Below are positions 8,673-20,079 of a DNA stretch of 64,000 nucleotides, piece after piece. The DNA comes from Pseudomonadota bacterium (GTDB lineage: Bacteria; Pseudomonadota; Gammaproteobacteria; Steroidobacterales; Steroidobacteraceae). How positions within the stretch are numbered: the first letter of the stretch is position 1; each line of letters begins with the position of its first letter. The position numbers and the translations under genes were made by a program. Under the pieces are notes generated by a model. The model did not search any database. It was not told the origin of the DNA and saw only the letters and a program-made list of their open reading frames with translations. Location of the stretch: contig JADIZR010000016.1 of the NCBI GenBank assembly GCA_016704655.1, positions 1-64,000 of the forward strand. The letters are read 5' to 3'.

Positions 8673-11596
8673 TTGAGCAAGTTCGACACCACATCGCGTC
8701 GCACTTTCCTGCAAGCCGCGGGTTTCACGATCGCCGCGGCCGCGATGCCCGGTTGCAGTCGCCCGCCCGAGCGCTCCCGCGTGACGCACCTCGTGCAGCC
8801 GGAAGTGGCGTCGCCGGGAGAACGGCTCCAATACGCGACCACGTGCCCGGGCTGCAGCGCCGGCTGCGGCGTGCTTGCGTCGGTTCGTGATGGCCGGCCG
8901 GTGAAGCTCGAGGGGCTGCCCGGGCACCCCGTGTCGCAGGGCGGGCTGTGTGCCGCGGGCCAGGCCTCCATCCTGGGACTCTATGACGGCAAGCGGGTTC
9001 GACAGCCGCGGCTGGACGGCAAGCCGGTGTCGTGGGACCGCATCGACGCGGGGCTCAAGACCGAATTTGCGGCGGCACGCGGCGCCACAAGAGTGCTCAC
9101 CGGCACTGACGCGGCGGCCAGCCCGACCACGCGCGCGATGATCTCGCGATTCCTCGGCGGCTTCGCCGATGCCCGCCACGACGTCTACGACGTGCTGTCC
9201 GCGTCGGCCATCGCCGATGCGCATCGGGCGACACACGGCGCGCGGGTGATTCCGCGCTTTCGGTTCGACCGTGCGGACGTCGTCGTCGCGTTCGAAGCTG
9301 ATTTTCTCGGCACCTGGATATCACCCGTGGAGTTCGCGGCCGCGTACACACGCCAACGGCCGCGACTACACGTGCAGGTCGAGTCCCGCATGACCCTGAC
9401 TGGCAGCAAGGCAGATCGTCGCATCGTCGTGGCGCCCGGCGACCTGGGTCCGACGATGGCGGCACTGGTGGCGCGTCTCGCATCCAGAGCAGGCCACGGC
9501 GTCGTAGTTCCCGCGGTGCTGCCGACCGGCCTGACAGCGGAGACGATGGACCGGCTGGCCGACTCGCTCTGGCGGGCCCGGGGGCGCGCACTCGTTGCCT
9601 GCGGCAGCGAGAATGTCCCGTTGCAGCGCCTCGTCAGTTTCGCCAACGAAATGCTGCAAGCGTACGGATCAACGCTCGACTTGACGCGCCCTTCGCGACA
9701 GCGATTGGGAGATGACGCATCGATCGCGCGACTGACGCGTGAGCTCGAAACGGGCGCGGTCGGTGTGTTGGTCACCTCCGGCGTGAATCCGATCCACGAA
9801 CTGCCCGAAGGGAGCCAGTGGGCTGAACTGCTGACCAAGGTGCCGGTGTGGGTCTCGGTCGCGGAGCGAGTTGACGAGACAGCGGCGCTGGCACGGTACC
9901 TGTGCCCGTCGCCTCACCCGTTCGAGAGCTGGGGCGATTACGAGCCGATTGCGGGCACCGTGTGCCTACGCCAGCCCACCACGGCCGCGGTGGGGCGACA
10001 CGCGCTCGCTGGATGCCAGCCTCGCCGCGTGGAGCGGTGCGCCGCTCGCTGCCGAGGAGCTGCTGCGGGCCCGTTGGCGCGACGCGGTGTTTGACGCATC
10101 GACGGATGGCCCGTCCTTCGAAGCGTTCTGGGACCGGTCGCTGCGCGACGGCTGGACCCGCCGCTCGGATCCGGCAGTTGCGGCGCTGCATTTCGATGTG
10201 TCACAGGTGCCGAGCAGTGTCCCCGCGACGAGCAGAGCACTGGGCACGCTCGTGCTGATCGGTTATCCGACGGTCGCCTTGCTCGACGGACGGCAGGCGT
10301 TCAATCCATGGTTGCTCGAGTTGCCGGATCCGGTGACCAAAGTCACCTGGGAGAGTGGCGCGTCGGTCTCGCCCGCCACCGCACGGGTGCTGGGCGTGAG
10401 CGATGGCGACCTGATTCGTATCGCACCGGCCCGAGACGCGGAGTGGGCGTCGAAAGCCACGGCAGACGACCTGACGGTCGAGGTGCCCATCGTCGTGCAA
10501 CCCGGCCAGCACGACGACGTCATCGCCGTGCCCATCGGCTACGGTCAGCGCGCTACGCAACGATTCGCCGGTATCGGACCGCGTTGGCTGGGCGCTGATA
10601 CGTCCGACCGCGCGCGCGTCGGCGCCAACATCGCGCCGCTCCTTGCCCGTGCGCGCCCCGGCGAGGGTGTCGCACCGACGCCCGTGCGTGTCACTGTCGT
10701 TGGCCGCCGCCGCGAACTCGCTCGAACACAGGACCACTCATGGCTGCAGGCGAGCGGCAGGGACGCGTGGGGGACGGAGGCATCGGGCGCACTCATTCGC
10801 TTTGCGGAAGCTGGCACCGCTCCGCGCCCGACCCAATCGGAGACCGAACCGGGTGGCCCGGACCTTTGGCCCGACGAGCGTCAGCAGTTGGGGCCGCGCT
10901 GGGGCATGGCCATCGACCTCGATGCCTGCACCGGATGCAGCGCGTGCGTCGTTGCCTGTCAGGTGGAGAACAACACGCCGGTCGTCGGCCGCGATGAGGT
11001 GCGACGCCATCGCGAGATGCATTGGCTGCGCATCGACCGGTACTACCTCGAACGGCCGTCCGGAGTCGCGGTCGCGCACCAGCCGATGACCTGCCATCAG
11101 TGCGGCCATGCGCCATGCGAGACGGTGTGCCCGGTGTTGGCCACGACGCGCAGCAGCGACGGGCTCAATCAGCAGATCTACAGCCGCTGTGTCGGAACTC
11201 GCTACTGCATGAACAACTGTCCATTCAAGGTGCGTCGGTTCAACTGGTTCGATTACGCACACGACGAACGAATGGAAAACCTGGTGCTCAATCCCGACGT
11301 CACGGTTCGCTCGCGCGGCGTCGCGGAGAAGTGCACCTTCTGCGTACAGCGCATCCAGGACGCGCGACTGGCTGCACGACTGCGTGGTGAGGAACCGGCG
11401 GATGGCGACATCGTGCCCGCCTGTGCGCAGACCTGCGCCGCATCGGCCATCACGTTCGGCGACCTGAACGACCCGCATAGCCGCGTGCGTGCTCGCACCG
11501 GCGACGGCAGGGCGTACACGCTGCTCGAAGGACTCAACCTGCAGCCAGCCATCACGTACCTCGCCATGCAACGGCGCGACCGCTCGCCGGACGACG

Positions 11597-11613
<17 letters not shown>
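8673..11613 (+). CDS. actB: Alternative complex III subunit ActB, molybdopterin-like/Fe-S fusion (one frameshift)
   Basis: About 979 residues once repaired, normal for fused ActB1-ActB2. The TTG start at 8673 opens a twin-arginine signal (SRRTFLQA), so it folds before export. The first half resembles the molybdopterin oxidoreductase fold with a cysteine cluster (CPGCSAGCG and GLCAAG); in characterised complexes this half holds no molybdenum. The second half is a ferredoxin-like four-cluster module: CTGCSACVVAC, CHQCGHAPCETVCP, CMNNCP, CTFC and CAQTC. A single extra G near 9992-9995 (GTGGGGCGAC) shifts the frame mid-gene; removing it joins TTAAVG to DTRSLDASLAA. Sequence error is likely. Confidence 0.88.
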
Positions 11614-12969
<1,356 letters not shown>

Positions 12970-12973
<4 letters not shown>

Positions 12974-13476
12974 GCGGGCACGGGCTACTGGCGACGTTTG
13001 AAACGGAAGCGGCCCTGGTCGAAGCGGCACGCGCCGTCGACTCCGCCGGCCACGCGATCGTGGACGCCTATGCGCCGTACTCGATCGAAGGCTGGCCGGC
13101 ACTGGCGCATGCCGAGGCATCGCGTGTCGGTTGGGCATGCCTCAGTGGCGGCGTGCTTGGGGCCGTCGGGGGACTGACGCTGCAGGCCTGGACCAGTGCG
13201 GTCAGTTGGCCACTCGACATTGGCGGCAAGCCAGTGCTCGCCTGGCTGGCGTTCATTCCGGTCGCGTTTGAGCTCATGGTCCTGGGGGCGGCCGCCGGCG
13301 CCGGCCTGTCCTTTCTGATTCTGTCGCGACTTCGCCCGCGTTGGCGACAGCCCGGGTTGCGCGACACGTGGCCGCACGATCGATTTGTTCTCGAAGTAGC
13401 CGCCGCCGGGAAGTGCGACTCGAAACTGCCCATTCGCTGTTGCGCGCGTTGGGTGCGGTGGTGATCTCCGAGCTGA
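12970..13476 (+). CDS. actD: Alternative complex III subunit ActD, DUF3341 (C-terminus frameshifted)
   Basis: A DUF3341 protein of about 168 residues. The N-terminal GHGLLATFETEAALVEAARAVDSAGH domain precedes VDAYAPYSIEG and two membrane helices (about residues 55-75 and 95-120). ActD links the membrane helices to the rest of the complex. The reading frame changes near 13400-13412: the family's C-terminal pattern LETAHSLLRALGAVVISEL appears in another frame, which then runs on into actE without a stop. The end coordinate is therefore approximate; a TGA at 13474 would fit if one more base were corrected. Confidence 0.75.
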
Positions 13477-13481
13477 GCAGC

Positions 13482-14135
13482 GTGGCGATCTCCGCGCCGA
13501 CGGCGACCGCGCAATCGTTCCGATGGCTGGATCGGACGTTGATCGGGGTCGCGTGCGCCGCCACGGGCTTGTCACTTCTGCTGTGGCCGGACTGGACACG
13601 CCGCAATCTGACCTACGCACCGGACATGGCCGTTTCGCCCGCCGTCACGACCTACAGCTCGAGTGCAGTATCAGAGGACGCGCAAAGTTTGCGCGCACCG
13701 GTCCCGGGCACCGTGCCGCGCGGACCGCTGCCGCTGCACTACGAGGCAACGGAAGCAGACGCGCTCCGCGCGGCCGTGGAACTGCAGGTTCCGCCTGGGA
13801 TCGCTGCAGAGCCTGACCGGTTGCGGGCGGAGAAGTTGTTCGAGATTTACTGCCAGCCGTGCCACGGCAATGACGGGCATGGGGACGGAATCACGATTAA
13901 GCGAGGCTTCCAGCCGCCGCCATCGCTGCTGACGCAGCACGCGCGCGACATGCGGGACGGGCAGATGTTTCACGTCATTACGTACGGTCAGAAATTGATG
14001 CCTTCTCAGGCGTCGCAGGTCCGTGCCGATGACCGTTGGCGGCTGATCATGCATGTGCGGCGGCTGCAGCAGCGCCTGCCGGTCGATCCGCCTCCGTTTG
14101 GCTCACCCCCCGCGACAGAGCCGCCACCGCCATGA
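13482..14135 (+). CDS. actE: Alternative complex III subunit ActE, monohaem cytochrome c
   Basis: About 217 residues from the GTG at 13482, a start chosen because actD sequence precedes it in the same frame. One membrane anchor (VACAATGLSLLLW) is followed by a class I cytochrome c domain: haem site CQPCH near 13852, then GFQPPPSLLTQHARDMRDGQMFHVITYGQKLMPSQASQV with the likely axial Met. ActE passes electrons from ActA to soluble acceptors. Its stop overlaps the actF start (ATGA at 14132-14135). Confidence 0.85.
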   Translation: MAISAPTATAQSFRWLDRTLIGVACAATGLSLLLWPDWTRRNLTYAPDMAVSPAVTTYSSSAVSEDAQSLRAPVPGTVPRGPLPLHYEATEADALRAAVELQVPPGIAAEPDRLRAEKLFEIYCQPCHGNDGHGDGITIKRGFQPPPSLLTQHARDMRDGQMFHVITYGQKLMPSQASQVRADDRWRLIMHVRRLQQRLPVDPPPFGSPPATEPPPP

Positions 14136-15187
14136 CGCTTGCGCGCCACCGCGACGGCACAATCCCTGCGTTCGGTGCGATTGCGGCCGTCATCGCGATC
14201 GCGGGTGCGCTCCTGCAGACCGAGCGTCTCGGGCTCAACTTGCTGCTCGCGGGCGTGTATCTGGCGGGCCTTGCGGTGGGCGCGTTGTTCTTCACGGCGG
14301 CGCAGGTGGTCACCGGGGCGACGTGGAGCGATTCCCTGCGCACGATTCCCGCCACGCTCCCATCGACGCTGCCCATGGCAACGGTGTTGTTGCTGGTGGT
14401 GTTCCTTGCTCACCCCGAGACCTACTCCTGGACCGGCGAGCAACAGTCGGGACTGCGTGGCGTCTGGTTGTCCCGACCATTTTTCATCGCGCGATCGAGC
14501 CTGTACCTTGGGCTCTGGATGCTGTCAGCGCGACTTCTGACACGGCCGGCCGCGTCCTCACGCGTCGCGGCCGGCGTCCTGGCGGTGCTCGCACTGACCG
14601 GATGGCTTGCGGCCAGCGACTGGCTGATGTCGCTGACACCGCAGTGGACGAGCACGATCTTCGGCGTCTACGTGTTCATGGGATTTGTCGTCAGCGCCGT
14701 GGCCGCCATGCTCCTGACCTGCATCTGGGTGCGCGTGCGAAACCCGACGTGCCGGTCCGTTTCGGAGGGTCAGTTGAGGGACCTGGCCACGATGCTGCTG
14801 GGGTTCAGCTGCCTCTGGGCGTACCTGTGGTATTGCCAGTACATGCTGATCTGGTACACCAACCAGCCGCACGAATCGACCTACTACGCTGTCCGAACCG
14901 GCACCGACTGGCGCGTGCTGTTTTTTGCAACCGTCGTCCTGAAGTGGGCCGTCCCGTTCGTGCTGCTGCTGTCCCGGGCGGGAAAACGCCGTCTTGCGAT
15001 GCTCACACTGGCGGCCGGCAGTGCCCTGTTGGGCCATTGGTTGGATCTCTACGTCATGATCGTCCCTGGCGTCCTGCCGGATCGACCGATGCCCGGTCTG
15101 CTGGAGGTGGGCCTGGCGCTCGGCGTCGGCACCGCTTGCGTTTGGACTCTGCGGTTCCCCGGACTATCTACGACAGGAAGCCGATAG
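14132..15187 (+). CDS. actF: Alternative complex III subunit ActF, polytopic membrane protein
   Basis: Protein of 351 residues with about ten predicted membrane helices. It is a paralogue of ActC in the NrfD-like group, with the ActF hallmarks FLAHPETYSWTG, WLAASDWLMSLTPQWTSTIFGVYVF and CLWAYLWYCQYMLIWYTNQPHES. It ends the act operon. In many genomes caa3-type oxidase genes follow directly; here the next gene is a copper-type MerR, so the partner of the complex is not encoded beside it. Intact frame. Confidence 0.9.
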   Translation: MTLARHRDGTIPAFGAIAAVIAIAGALLQTERLGLNLLLAGVYLAGLAVGALFFTAAQVVTGATWSDSLRTIPATLPSTLPMATVLLLVVFLAHPETYSWTGEQQSGLRGVWLSRPFFIARSSLYLGLWMLSARLLTRPAASSRVAAGVLAVLALTGWLAASDWLMSLTPQWTSTIFGVYVFMGFVVSAVAAMLLTCIWVRVRNPTCRSVSEGQLRDLATMLLGFSCLWAYLWYCQYMLIWYTNQPHESTYYAVRTGTDWRVLFFATVVLKWAVPFVLLLSRAGKRRLAMLTLAAGSALLGHWLDLYVMIVPGVLPDRPMPGLLEVGLALGVGTACVWTLRFPGLSTTGSR

Positions 15188-15227
15188 TCGTCCTACGGCC
15201 ACGCCATCGCGGTAAGGCGGTCAACGC

Positions 15228-15259
15228 TTGACTCTGGACTATGGTCCAGACTGCAGACT
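15228..15259 (+). promoter_or_regulatory. MerR-type promoter/operator
   Basis: A -35-like TTGACT at 15228-15233 is followed by a near-perfect 18-bp palindrome TCTGGACTATGGTCCAGA (15233-15250) and a weak -10-like CAGACT at 15254-15259. The 20-base spacing and central dyad match promoters activated by MerR-family proteins such as CueR, which untwist overlong spacers. The merR start follows at 15282 with AGGAG in between, so the regulator probably controls itself and the downstream ATPase. Confidence 0.7.
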
Positions 15260-15281
15260 GGCGGCCCATAGGAGATCAGGC

Positions 15282-15686
15282 ATGTCCAATCTCGGCATCG
15301 GTCAACTCGCGAAGCGCGCCGGAGTCGCCATCGACACCGTTCGTTACTACGAGCGCAACCAGCTCCTGGCCCCGGCGGGCCGGCTCGCCTCCGGCTACCG
15401 TCGTTACGGCGAGTCCGAGCTGAAGCGCCTGCGTTTCATCCGCCGCGCCGAGGCGCTCGGCTTCACGCTCGAGGACATTCGCGGCCCGCTGTCGCTGAGC
15501 GACGAGCGCAACGTCGCCAAGGTCAAACGTGCGGCGGAAGCAAAGCTGACTGACATCGAGCAGCGAATCGCCGAACTGCAGCGCATCCGTAAGGGACTGC
15601 GCACGCTGATCACAGCCTGCCCCGGCCACGGCCGGGCGGAAGCCTGCCCCATTCTGAATGCACTCACCCAGGAGAATCCGCGATGA
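15282..15686 (+). CDS. Copper-type MerR regulator (CueR/HmrR-like)
   Basis: Cytosolic regulator of 134 residues. The winged helix-turn-helix is clear ([24 protein letters not shown]), followed by the dimerisation helix. The C-terminal loop carries two cysteines ([18 protein letters not shown]), a metal-binding arrangement typical of the heavy-metal subgroup; the exact metal cannot be fixed, but the neighbour suggests Cu(I). The ATG at 15282 has AGGAGATCAGG upstream. Its stop overlaps the ATPase start (ATGA at 15683-15686), so the two are co-translated. Confidence 0.85.
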   Translation: MSNLGIGQLAKRAGVAIDTVRYYERNQLLAPAGRLASGYRRYGESELKRLRFIRRAEALGFTLEDIRGPLSLSDERNVAKVKRAAEAKLTDIEQRIAELQRIRKGLRTLITACPGHGRAEACPILNALTQENPR

Positions 15687-18160
15687 GCGCTTCCCACGAT
15701 CAACACACACACACGTGTTGCCACGCCTCCAAACAGCACGGTCCCGACACCGCTGCCGGTGAGACGACGCGTGCGACCGATGTCGGAGCCGCGGCAGGGA
15801 CGTCGTCGAGCCCGGTGGACGGGCACGCCCACGGGCCGGATTCTCAGCGTTCACACGGGGTCCATTCGACGCCGGGAGAGGCCCTGATCGATCCCGTGTG
15901 CGGCATGAGCGTGAAGGCCGACTCGCCGCATCACACGATGCACGAAGGTCACGATTACCGATTCTGCTCGGCGGGCTGCCGCACCAAGTTTGTCGCGGAC
16001 CCTGCCCGCTACTTGAAGCCGGTGGTTGCCGTGGTTGAGAAGCCGCCCGCCGGCACGCAGTACACCTGCCCGATGCACCCGGAGATCGTGCGTGACGCGC
16101 CGGGTGTGTGCCCGATCTGCGGCATGGCCCTCGAGCCGATGATGCCGAGCCTGGACGACGACGAGAACCCGGAGCTCACGGATTTCCGTCGCCGCTTCTG
16201 GTGGACCCTGCCGCTGTCGCTGACCGTGCTGGCACTCGCCATGTTGGGACACCGCACCACCGTACTGTCCGCCACTGCCCGCACCTGGCTCGAGCTGGTG
16301 CTCACGGTACCGGTCGTGTTGTGGGCGGGCTGGCCGTTTTTCGTGCGCTGGGCGCAGTCGATCGTCAATCGCAGTCCCAACATGTGGACGCTGATCGGGA
16401 CGGGCGTGGGGGCCGCTTTCGCCTACAGCGTCGTCGCGACCGTGGCACCGGGTTTGTTCCCGGACGCCTTTCGTGAACACGGGCGGGTCGGTGTCTATTT
16501 CGAGGCGGCGGCGATCATCGTCTCGCTGACGCTGATGGGTCAGCTGCTGGAACTGAAGGCCCGTTCGAGCACGTCGGCGGCGCTCAAAGCCCTGCTGAGG
16601 CTGGCGCCCAAGACCGCGCGGCGACTGGGTGCCGACGGCAGCGAAGAGGACATTCCGTTGACGCACGTGCATGTCGGTGACCGACTGCGTGTCCGTCCGG
16701 GCGAGAAGGTGCCGGTCGACGGCGAGGTGTTGGAGGGGCGCTCCAGCGTCGATGAGTCGATGCTGACCGGGGAGCCGATACCGATCGAGAAGACCCCGGG
16801 TGCCAAAGTGATCGGTGCGACCTTGAACGGCACCGGCGCGCTGATCATGCGCGCGGACAAAGTCGGCTCCGAAACGGTGCTCGCGCAGATCGTGCAACTG
16901 GTCGCGCAGGCGCAGCGCTCGCGGGCGCCGATGCAGCGACTTGCCGATAAAGTGAGCTTCTGGTTTGTACTCGCGGTGCTGGCGGTGGCGATCGTCACCT
17001 TCGTCGTCTGGGGCGTGTTTGGTCCCGAGCCGTCGTGGACGTACGCGGTGGTGAACGCCGTGGCGGTGCTGATCATCGCCTGTCCCTGCGCGCTCGGCCT
17101 GGCCACGCCGATGACGGTCATGGTGGCGAGTGGTCGTGCCGCGCAGGCTGGCGTCCTGTTCCGCGACGCCGAGGCGATCGAGCGACTGCGCACGATTGAC
17201 ACCTTGATTGTGGACAAGACCGGCACCCTGACGCAGGGCCGGCCGGCTTTTCGTGACGTGATCGGGCAGGGCAACGTGACGGCCGATGACGTGCTGAGGC
17301 TCGCTGCCAGTCTCGACCAGGGCAGTGAGCACCCGCTCGCCGATGCGATCGTCGCGGAAGCCAGGCGACGCAACCTCTCGCTGTCCGGCGCGGAGGAGTT
17401 CGAGTCGGTCACCGGTCTCGGCGTCCGTGGACGGGTCGAGGGCCGCGCGCTCGTGCTCGGCAATACGGCACTCATGCGTGAGGTCGGGGCCGATCCCGGT
17501 GCACTCGCCGACGCCGCAGAAAAGCTTAGGCTCGACGGGGCCACCGCGATGTTCCTCGCGGTGGATGGCGCGGCGGCGGGGCTGATCGCAGTGGCCGACC
17601 CCATCAAGGACGGTGCCGCCGCCGCCATCAAGGCGCTGCACGCAGCGGGCCTGCGCGTGGTGATGGCCACCGGCGATGGTCGAACGACGGCCGAAGCCGT
17701 GGCGCGGAATCTCGGCATCGACGAGGTGCACGGCGAGGTTCGACCCAAGGACAAGGCAGACCTGGTGCAGCGGCTGAAAGCTGAGGGGCGCCGCGTCGCC
17801 ATGGCGGGCGATGGCATCAATGACGCGCCGGCGCTGGCAGCCGCGGACGTGGGCATTGCCATGGGGACGGGCACCGACGTTGCCATGTCGAGCGCGCAGG
17901 TCACCTTGGTCAAGGGCGACCTGCGCGGCATTGCTCGTGCCCGGGAGATTTCGAGCGCTGCCGTGACCAACATGAAGCAGAACCTCGCCTTTGCTTTCCT
18001 CTACAACGCGCTGGGCGTGCCCGTCGCCGCGGGCGTCCTCTATCCAGCGTTCGGCGTGTTGCTGAGCCCCATGTTCGCCGCACTGGCGATGAGTCTGTCC
18101 TCGGTGTCGGTGGTAGCCAATGCCCTGCGACTGCGCAATGCATCGCTGCGCAGCGACTAG
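15683..18160 (+). CDS. copA: Heavy-metal P-type ATPase with YHS and metal-binding domains (Cu export)
   Basis: Inner-membrane ATPase of 825 residues that exports Cu(I) from the cytoplasm. The N-terminus (1-65) is His-rich. A YHS domain follows (about 68-112: DPVCGMSVK and [10 protein letters not shown]), then a heavy-metal-binding zinc-ribbon-like domain (about 126-156: [10 protein letters not shown] and CPICGMAL). Eight membrane helices are expected. The sixth has [12 protein letters not shown]; the phosphorylation site is DKTGTLTQG, the nucleotide domain has EHPLADA, and the hinge is [10 protein letters not shown]. It uses YHS/HMBD modules in place of HMA domains, typical of the CopA/CopB mixed group in metal islands. 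Intact, long frame. Confidence 0.9.
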   Translation: MSASHDQHTHTCCHASKQHGPDTAAGETTRATDVGAAAGTSSSPVDGHAHGPDSQRSHGVHSTPGEALIDPVCGMSVKADSPHHTMHEGHDYRFCSAGCRTKFVADPARYLKPVVAVVEKPPAGTQYTCPMHPEIVRDAPGVCPICGMALEPMMPSLDDDENPELTDFRRRFWWTLPLSLTVLALAMLGHRTTVLSATARTWLELVLTVPVVLWAGWPFFVRWAQSIVNRSPNMWTLIGTGVGAAFAYSVVATVAPGLFPDAFREHGRVGVYFEAAAIIVSLTLMGQLLELKARSSTSAALKALLRLAPKTARRLGADGSEEDIPLTHVHVGDRLRVRPGEKVPVDGEVLEGRSSVDESMLTGEPIPIEKTPGAKVIGATLNGTGALIMRADKVGSETVLAQIVQLVAQAQRSRAPMQRLADKVSFWFVLAVLAVAIVTFVVWGVFGPEPSWTYAVVNAVAVLIIACPCALGLATPMTVMVASGRAAQAGVLFRDAEAIERLRTIDTLIVDKTGTLTQGRPAFRDVIGQGNVTADDVLRLAASLDQGSEHPLADAIVAEARRRNLSLSGAEEFESVTGLGVRGRVEGRALVLGNTALMREVGADPGALADAAEKLRLDGATAMFLAVDGAAAGLIAVADPIKDGAAAAIKALHAAGLRVVMATGDGRTTAEAVARNLGIDEVHGEVRPKDKADLVQRLKAEGRRVAMAGDGINDAPALAAADVGIAMGTGTDVAMSSAQVTLVKGDLRGIARAREISSAAVTNMKQNLAFAFLYNALGVPVAAGVLYPAFGVLLSPMFAALAMSLSSVSVVANALRLRNASLRSD

Positions 18161-18220
18161 CGACACCGAGCCCAAGCAACCGACAGCCTGCAGACCGGTA
18201 GGGAGGGTGTCGTGTCCGCA

Positions 18221-18240
18221 GATACTTTGCGAACTTCTCG
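18221..18240 (+). promoter_or_regulatory. GATACTTT-type candidate operator
   Basis: GATACTTTGCGAACTTCTCG lies 77 bases before the ATG at 18298. It matches 14 of 20 positions of the site at 24999 and shares GATACTTT with the site at 6616. The CTCG-TG-CGAG palindrome overlapping its end (18237-18246) may be part of the same element. Confidence 0.45.
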
Positions 18241-18297
18241 TGCGAGGGTCACGACCGACGCGATGCTTTCCGTGTCCAGACACTGAGGAATGAGCGC

Positions 18298-18630
18298 ATG
18301 TCGTCTGCCGGCAATGAGTCAATGCATGAAGGAGTGACCGCTCACGGGCGACGGGTTGCGCTCGCCGCAGCGTCGCTGGGACTCCTGTTCTGTGCAACGG
18401 TGTCGGCCGCCGAGCCCCTGGTAATCGTCAAGTATCAGTCCGCGTTCGCGGACTATCATCAATTCGACACGCAGGCCCCAGCGGTCGCGTGGCGGCAGGC
18501 CAATGACGCGATCGGCAGTGGCAGCGAGGGTGCCGCGCACGGCATGCACGGTCCGACGGAACCGCCCCCCGCGGACACCACCGAATCCCAGCCGACGACC
18601 TCCGGCGATCATCGAGAACACCGCCAATGA
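18298..18630 (+). CDS. Small exported protein of copper clusters
   Basis: Protein of 110 residues with a signal peptide (to about SAAE at residue 42; an internal ATG at 18325 would shorten the leader). The mature part has YQSAFADYHQFDTQAPAVAWRQANDAIG followed by a low-complexity His/Met/Pro tail (GAAHGMHG and GDHREHRQ). Small proteins of this pattern precede TolC-type genes in copper clusters; I do not know a function. The ATG of the TolC gene overlaps its stop (18627-18630), indicating coupled translation. Confidence 0.65.
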   Translation: MSSAGNESMHEGVTAHGRRVALAAASLGLLFCATVSAAEPLVIVKYQSAFADYHQFDTQAPAVAWRQANDAIGSGSEGAAHGMHGPTEPPPADTTESQPTTSGDHREHRQ

Positions 18631-20057
18631 GGCCGTGGCGTGGTGTTGAGTTCGGCGGGTTGCGCACCGCGCTGGTGGCGCTTCCGTTACTGCTCGCCGG
18701 CTGTGCGTCGACGGCCATTCAGGACAACCAGGCAGCGACGAGCGCTTTCGCTTTGCACGAGGTGGGCGTGGAGGTGCAGCTGCAGTCAACCGACGATGCC
18801 CGGGCGGCGGCGGCGACGAACGCCCGGACACTGCTCGCCGAACCGTTGACCGCCGACGGCGCGGTGCAGATCGCCGTGGGGTACAGCCCGACCTTTCAGC
18901 GCCTGCTGGCTGACAGCGCCGCCGCCTCGGCCGCCGCGACACAGTCGGCCCGTCTGCCGAACCCGATCCTGAGCTACAGCTGTCTGGCGGCTGGCGACGT
19001 CACCGAGATCGAACGGGCACTCACCCTATCGTTGCTCGATTTCGTCTTGCTGCCACAGCGTCGTCGCCTCGCTGACCTGCAGCAGGCGCAACATCGACTG
19101 CGCAGTGCAGGGGACGTGATCGGGACCGCCACCGCAGCGCGCGAGGCGTGGATCGACGCGGTGGCGGCAAGGCAGTCGCTGGCGTATGCGGCGCAGGCGC
19201 AAAAGGCGGCCGAGGCCGGCGCCGAACTCGGCCGGCGCATGGCTGCTGTGGGCAATTTCTCGCGTCTGGAGGCGGCCAGGGAGCAAGCGTTCTACGCTGA
19301 AACCACGGCGGAAGTCGCCCGTGCACAGCTCGAGGCGCAGCGCACCCGCGAGGTGCTGATCCGGCTGCTCGGGCTGTCGGGCGACCTCGCCGACAAGCTG
19401 ACGCTGCCGGATCGACTGCCGGACTTGCCAGCGAATCCCGACGATGAGTCGGTGCTCGCGCGGCGGGCGTTCGACGAGCGCCTGGACGTGGCACTCGCTC
19501 GTGCGGAACTCGACTTCACCGCCCGCTCCCTGGGCTTGACGCGGGTGACCAGCACGGTGAACGCGCTGGAAGTGGGTGTCGCGAGCGACAGCGCGACGGG
19601 AGAGGAGACGTTGAACGGCTACGAGCTCGAGTTGCGGCTGCCGCTCTTTGATTTCGGCGACGCGCGCCGGGCGAATGCGGAGGCCGTTTACCTGGCCGCA
19701 CTCAACCGCACCGCGGCCGTGATCGCCGAGGCGCAGTCGCACCTGCGCGAGAGCTACCTCGCCTATCGCACGACCTACGACCTGGCCCGGCATTACCGCG
19801 ACGAGATCGTGCCGCTGCGCAAGACGATCTCGGAGGAGAACCTGTTGCGCTACAACGGCATGTTGATCAGCGTCTTCGAACTGCTGGCCGATGCGCGCGA
19901 GCAGGTCGCGAGCGTGCGGCAGGCGATCACCGCGCAACGTGATTTCTGGGCGGCGGACGCGAGCTTGCGCTCGACGCTGATCGGTCGTCCGGTCGAGGGC
20001 GTGGCTCTCGGTCTCCCCAACGTGACACCCGGCGCCGGCACGGCGCAGCCGCATTGA
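18627..20057 (+). CDS. TolC-family outer-membrane efflux lipoprotein
   Basis: Protein of 476 residues with a lipobox (LLLAGCAS, Cys at about 29), so probably anchored in the outer membrane. Two long coiled-coil helical repeats are visible (for example RRLADLQQAQHRLRSAGDVIGTATAAREAWIDAVAAR), typical of the trimeric TolC/CusC tunnel. It sits with a multicopper oxidase and a CusF-like protein but with no RND genes adjacent, unlike the second TolC gene at 27418. Substrate copper is inferred from context. Confidence 0.82.
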   Translation: MRPWRGVEFGGLRTALVALPLLLAGCASTAIQDNQAATSAFALHEVGVEVQLQSTDDARAAAATNARTLLAEPLTADGAVQIAVGYSPTFQRLLADSAAASAAATQSARLPNPILSYSCLAAGDVTEIERALTLSLLDFVLLPQRRRLADLQQAQHRLRSAGDVIGTATAAREAWIDAVAARQSLAYAAQAQKAAEAGAELGRRMAAVGNFSRLEAAREQAFYAETTAEVARAQLEAQRTREVLIRLLGLSGDLADKLTLPDRLPDLPANPDDESVLARRAFDERLDVALARAELDFTARSLGLTRVTSTVNALEVGVASDSATGEETLNGYELELRLPLFDFGDARRANAEAVYLAALNRTAAVIAEAQSHLRESYLAYRTTYDLARHYRDEIVPLRKTISEENLLRYNGMLISVFELLADAREQVASVRQAITAQRDFWAADASLRSTLIGRPVEGVALGLPNVTPGAGTAQPH

Positions 20058-20079
20058 ATCATTCAACGATGGGCACGCG

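Noticed and set aside
15851..18397. A long minus-strand open frame of 848 codons opposite the copper ATPase
   Set aside because: It is antisense to a well-conserved gene, has a Arg/His/Gln-rich composition typical of GC-rich shadow frames and no domain pattern.
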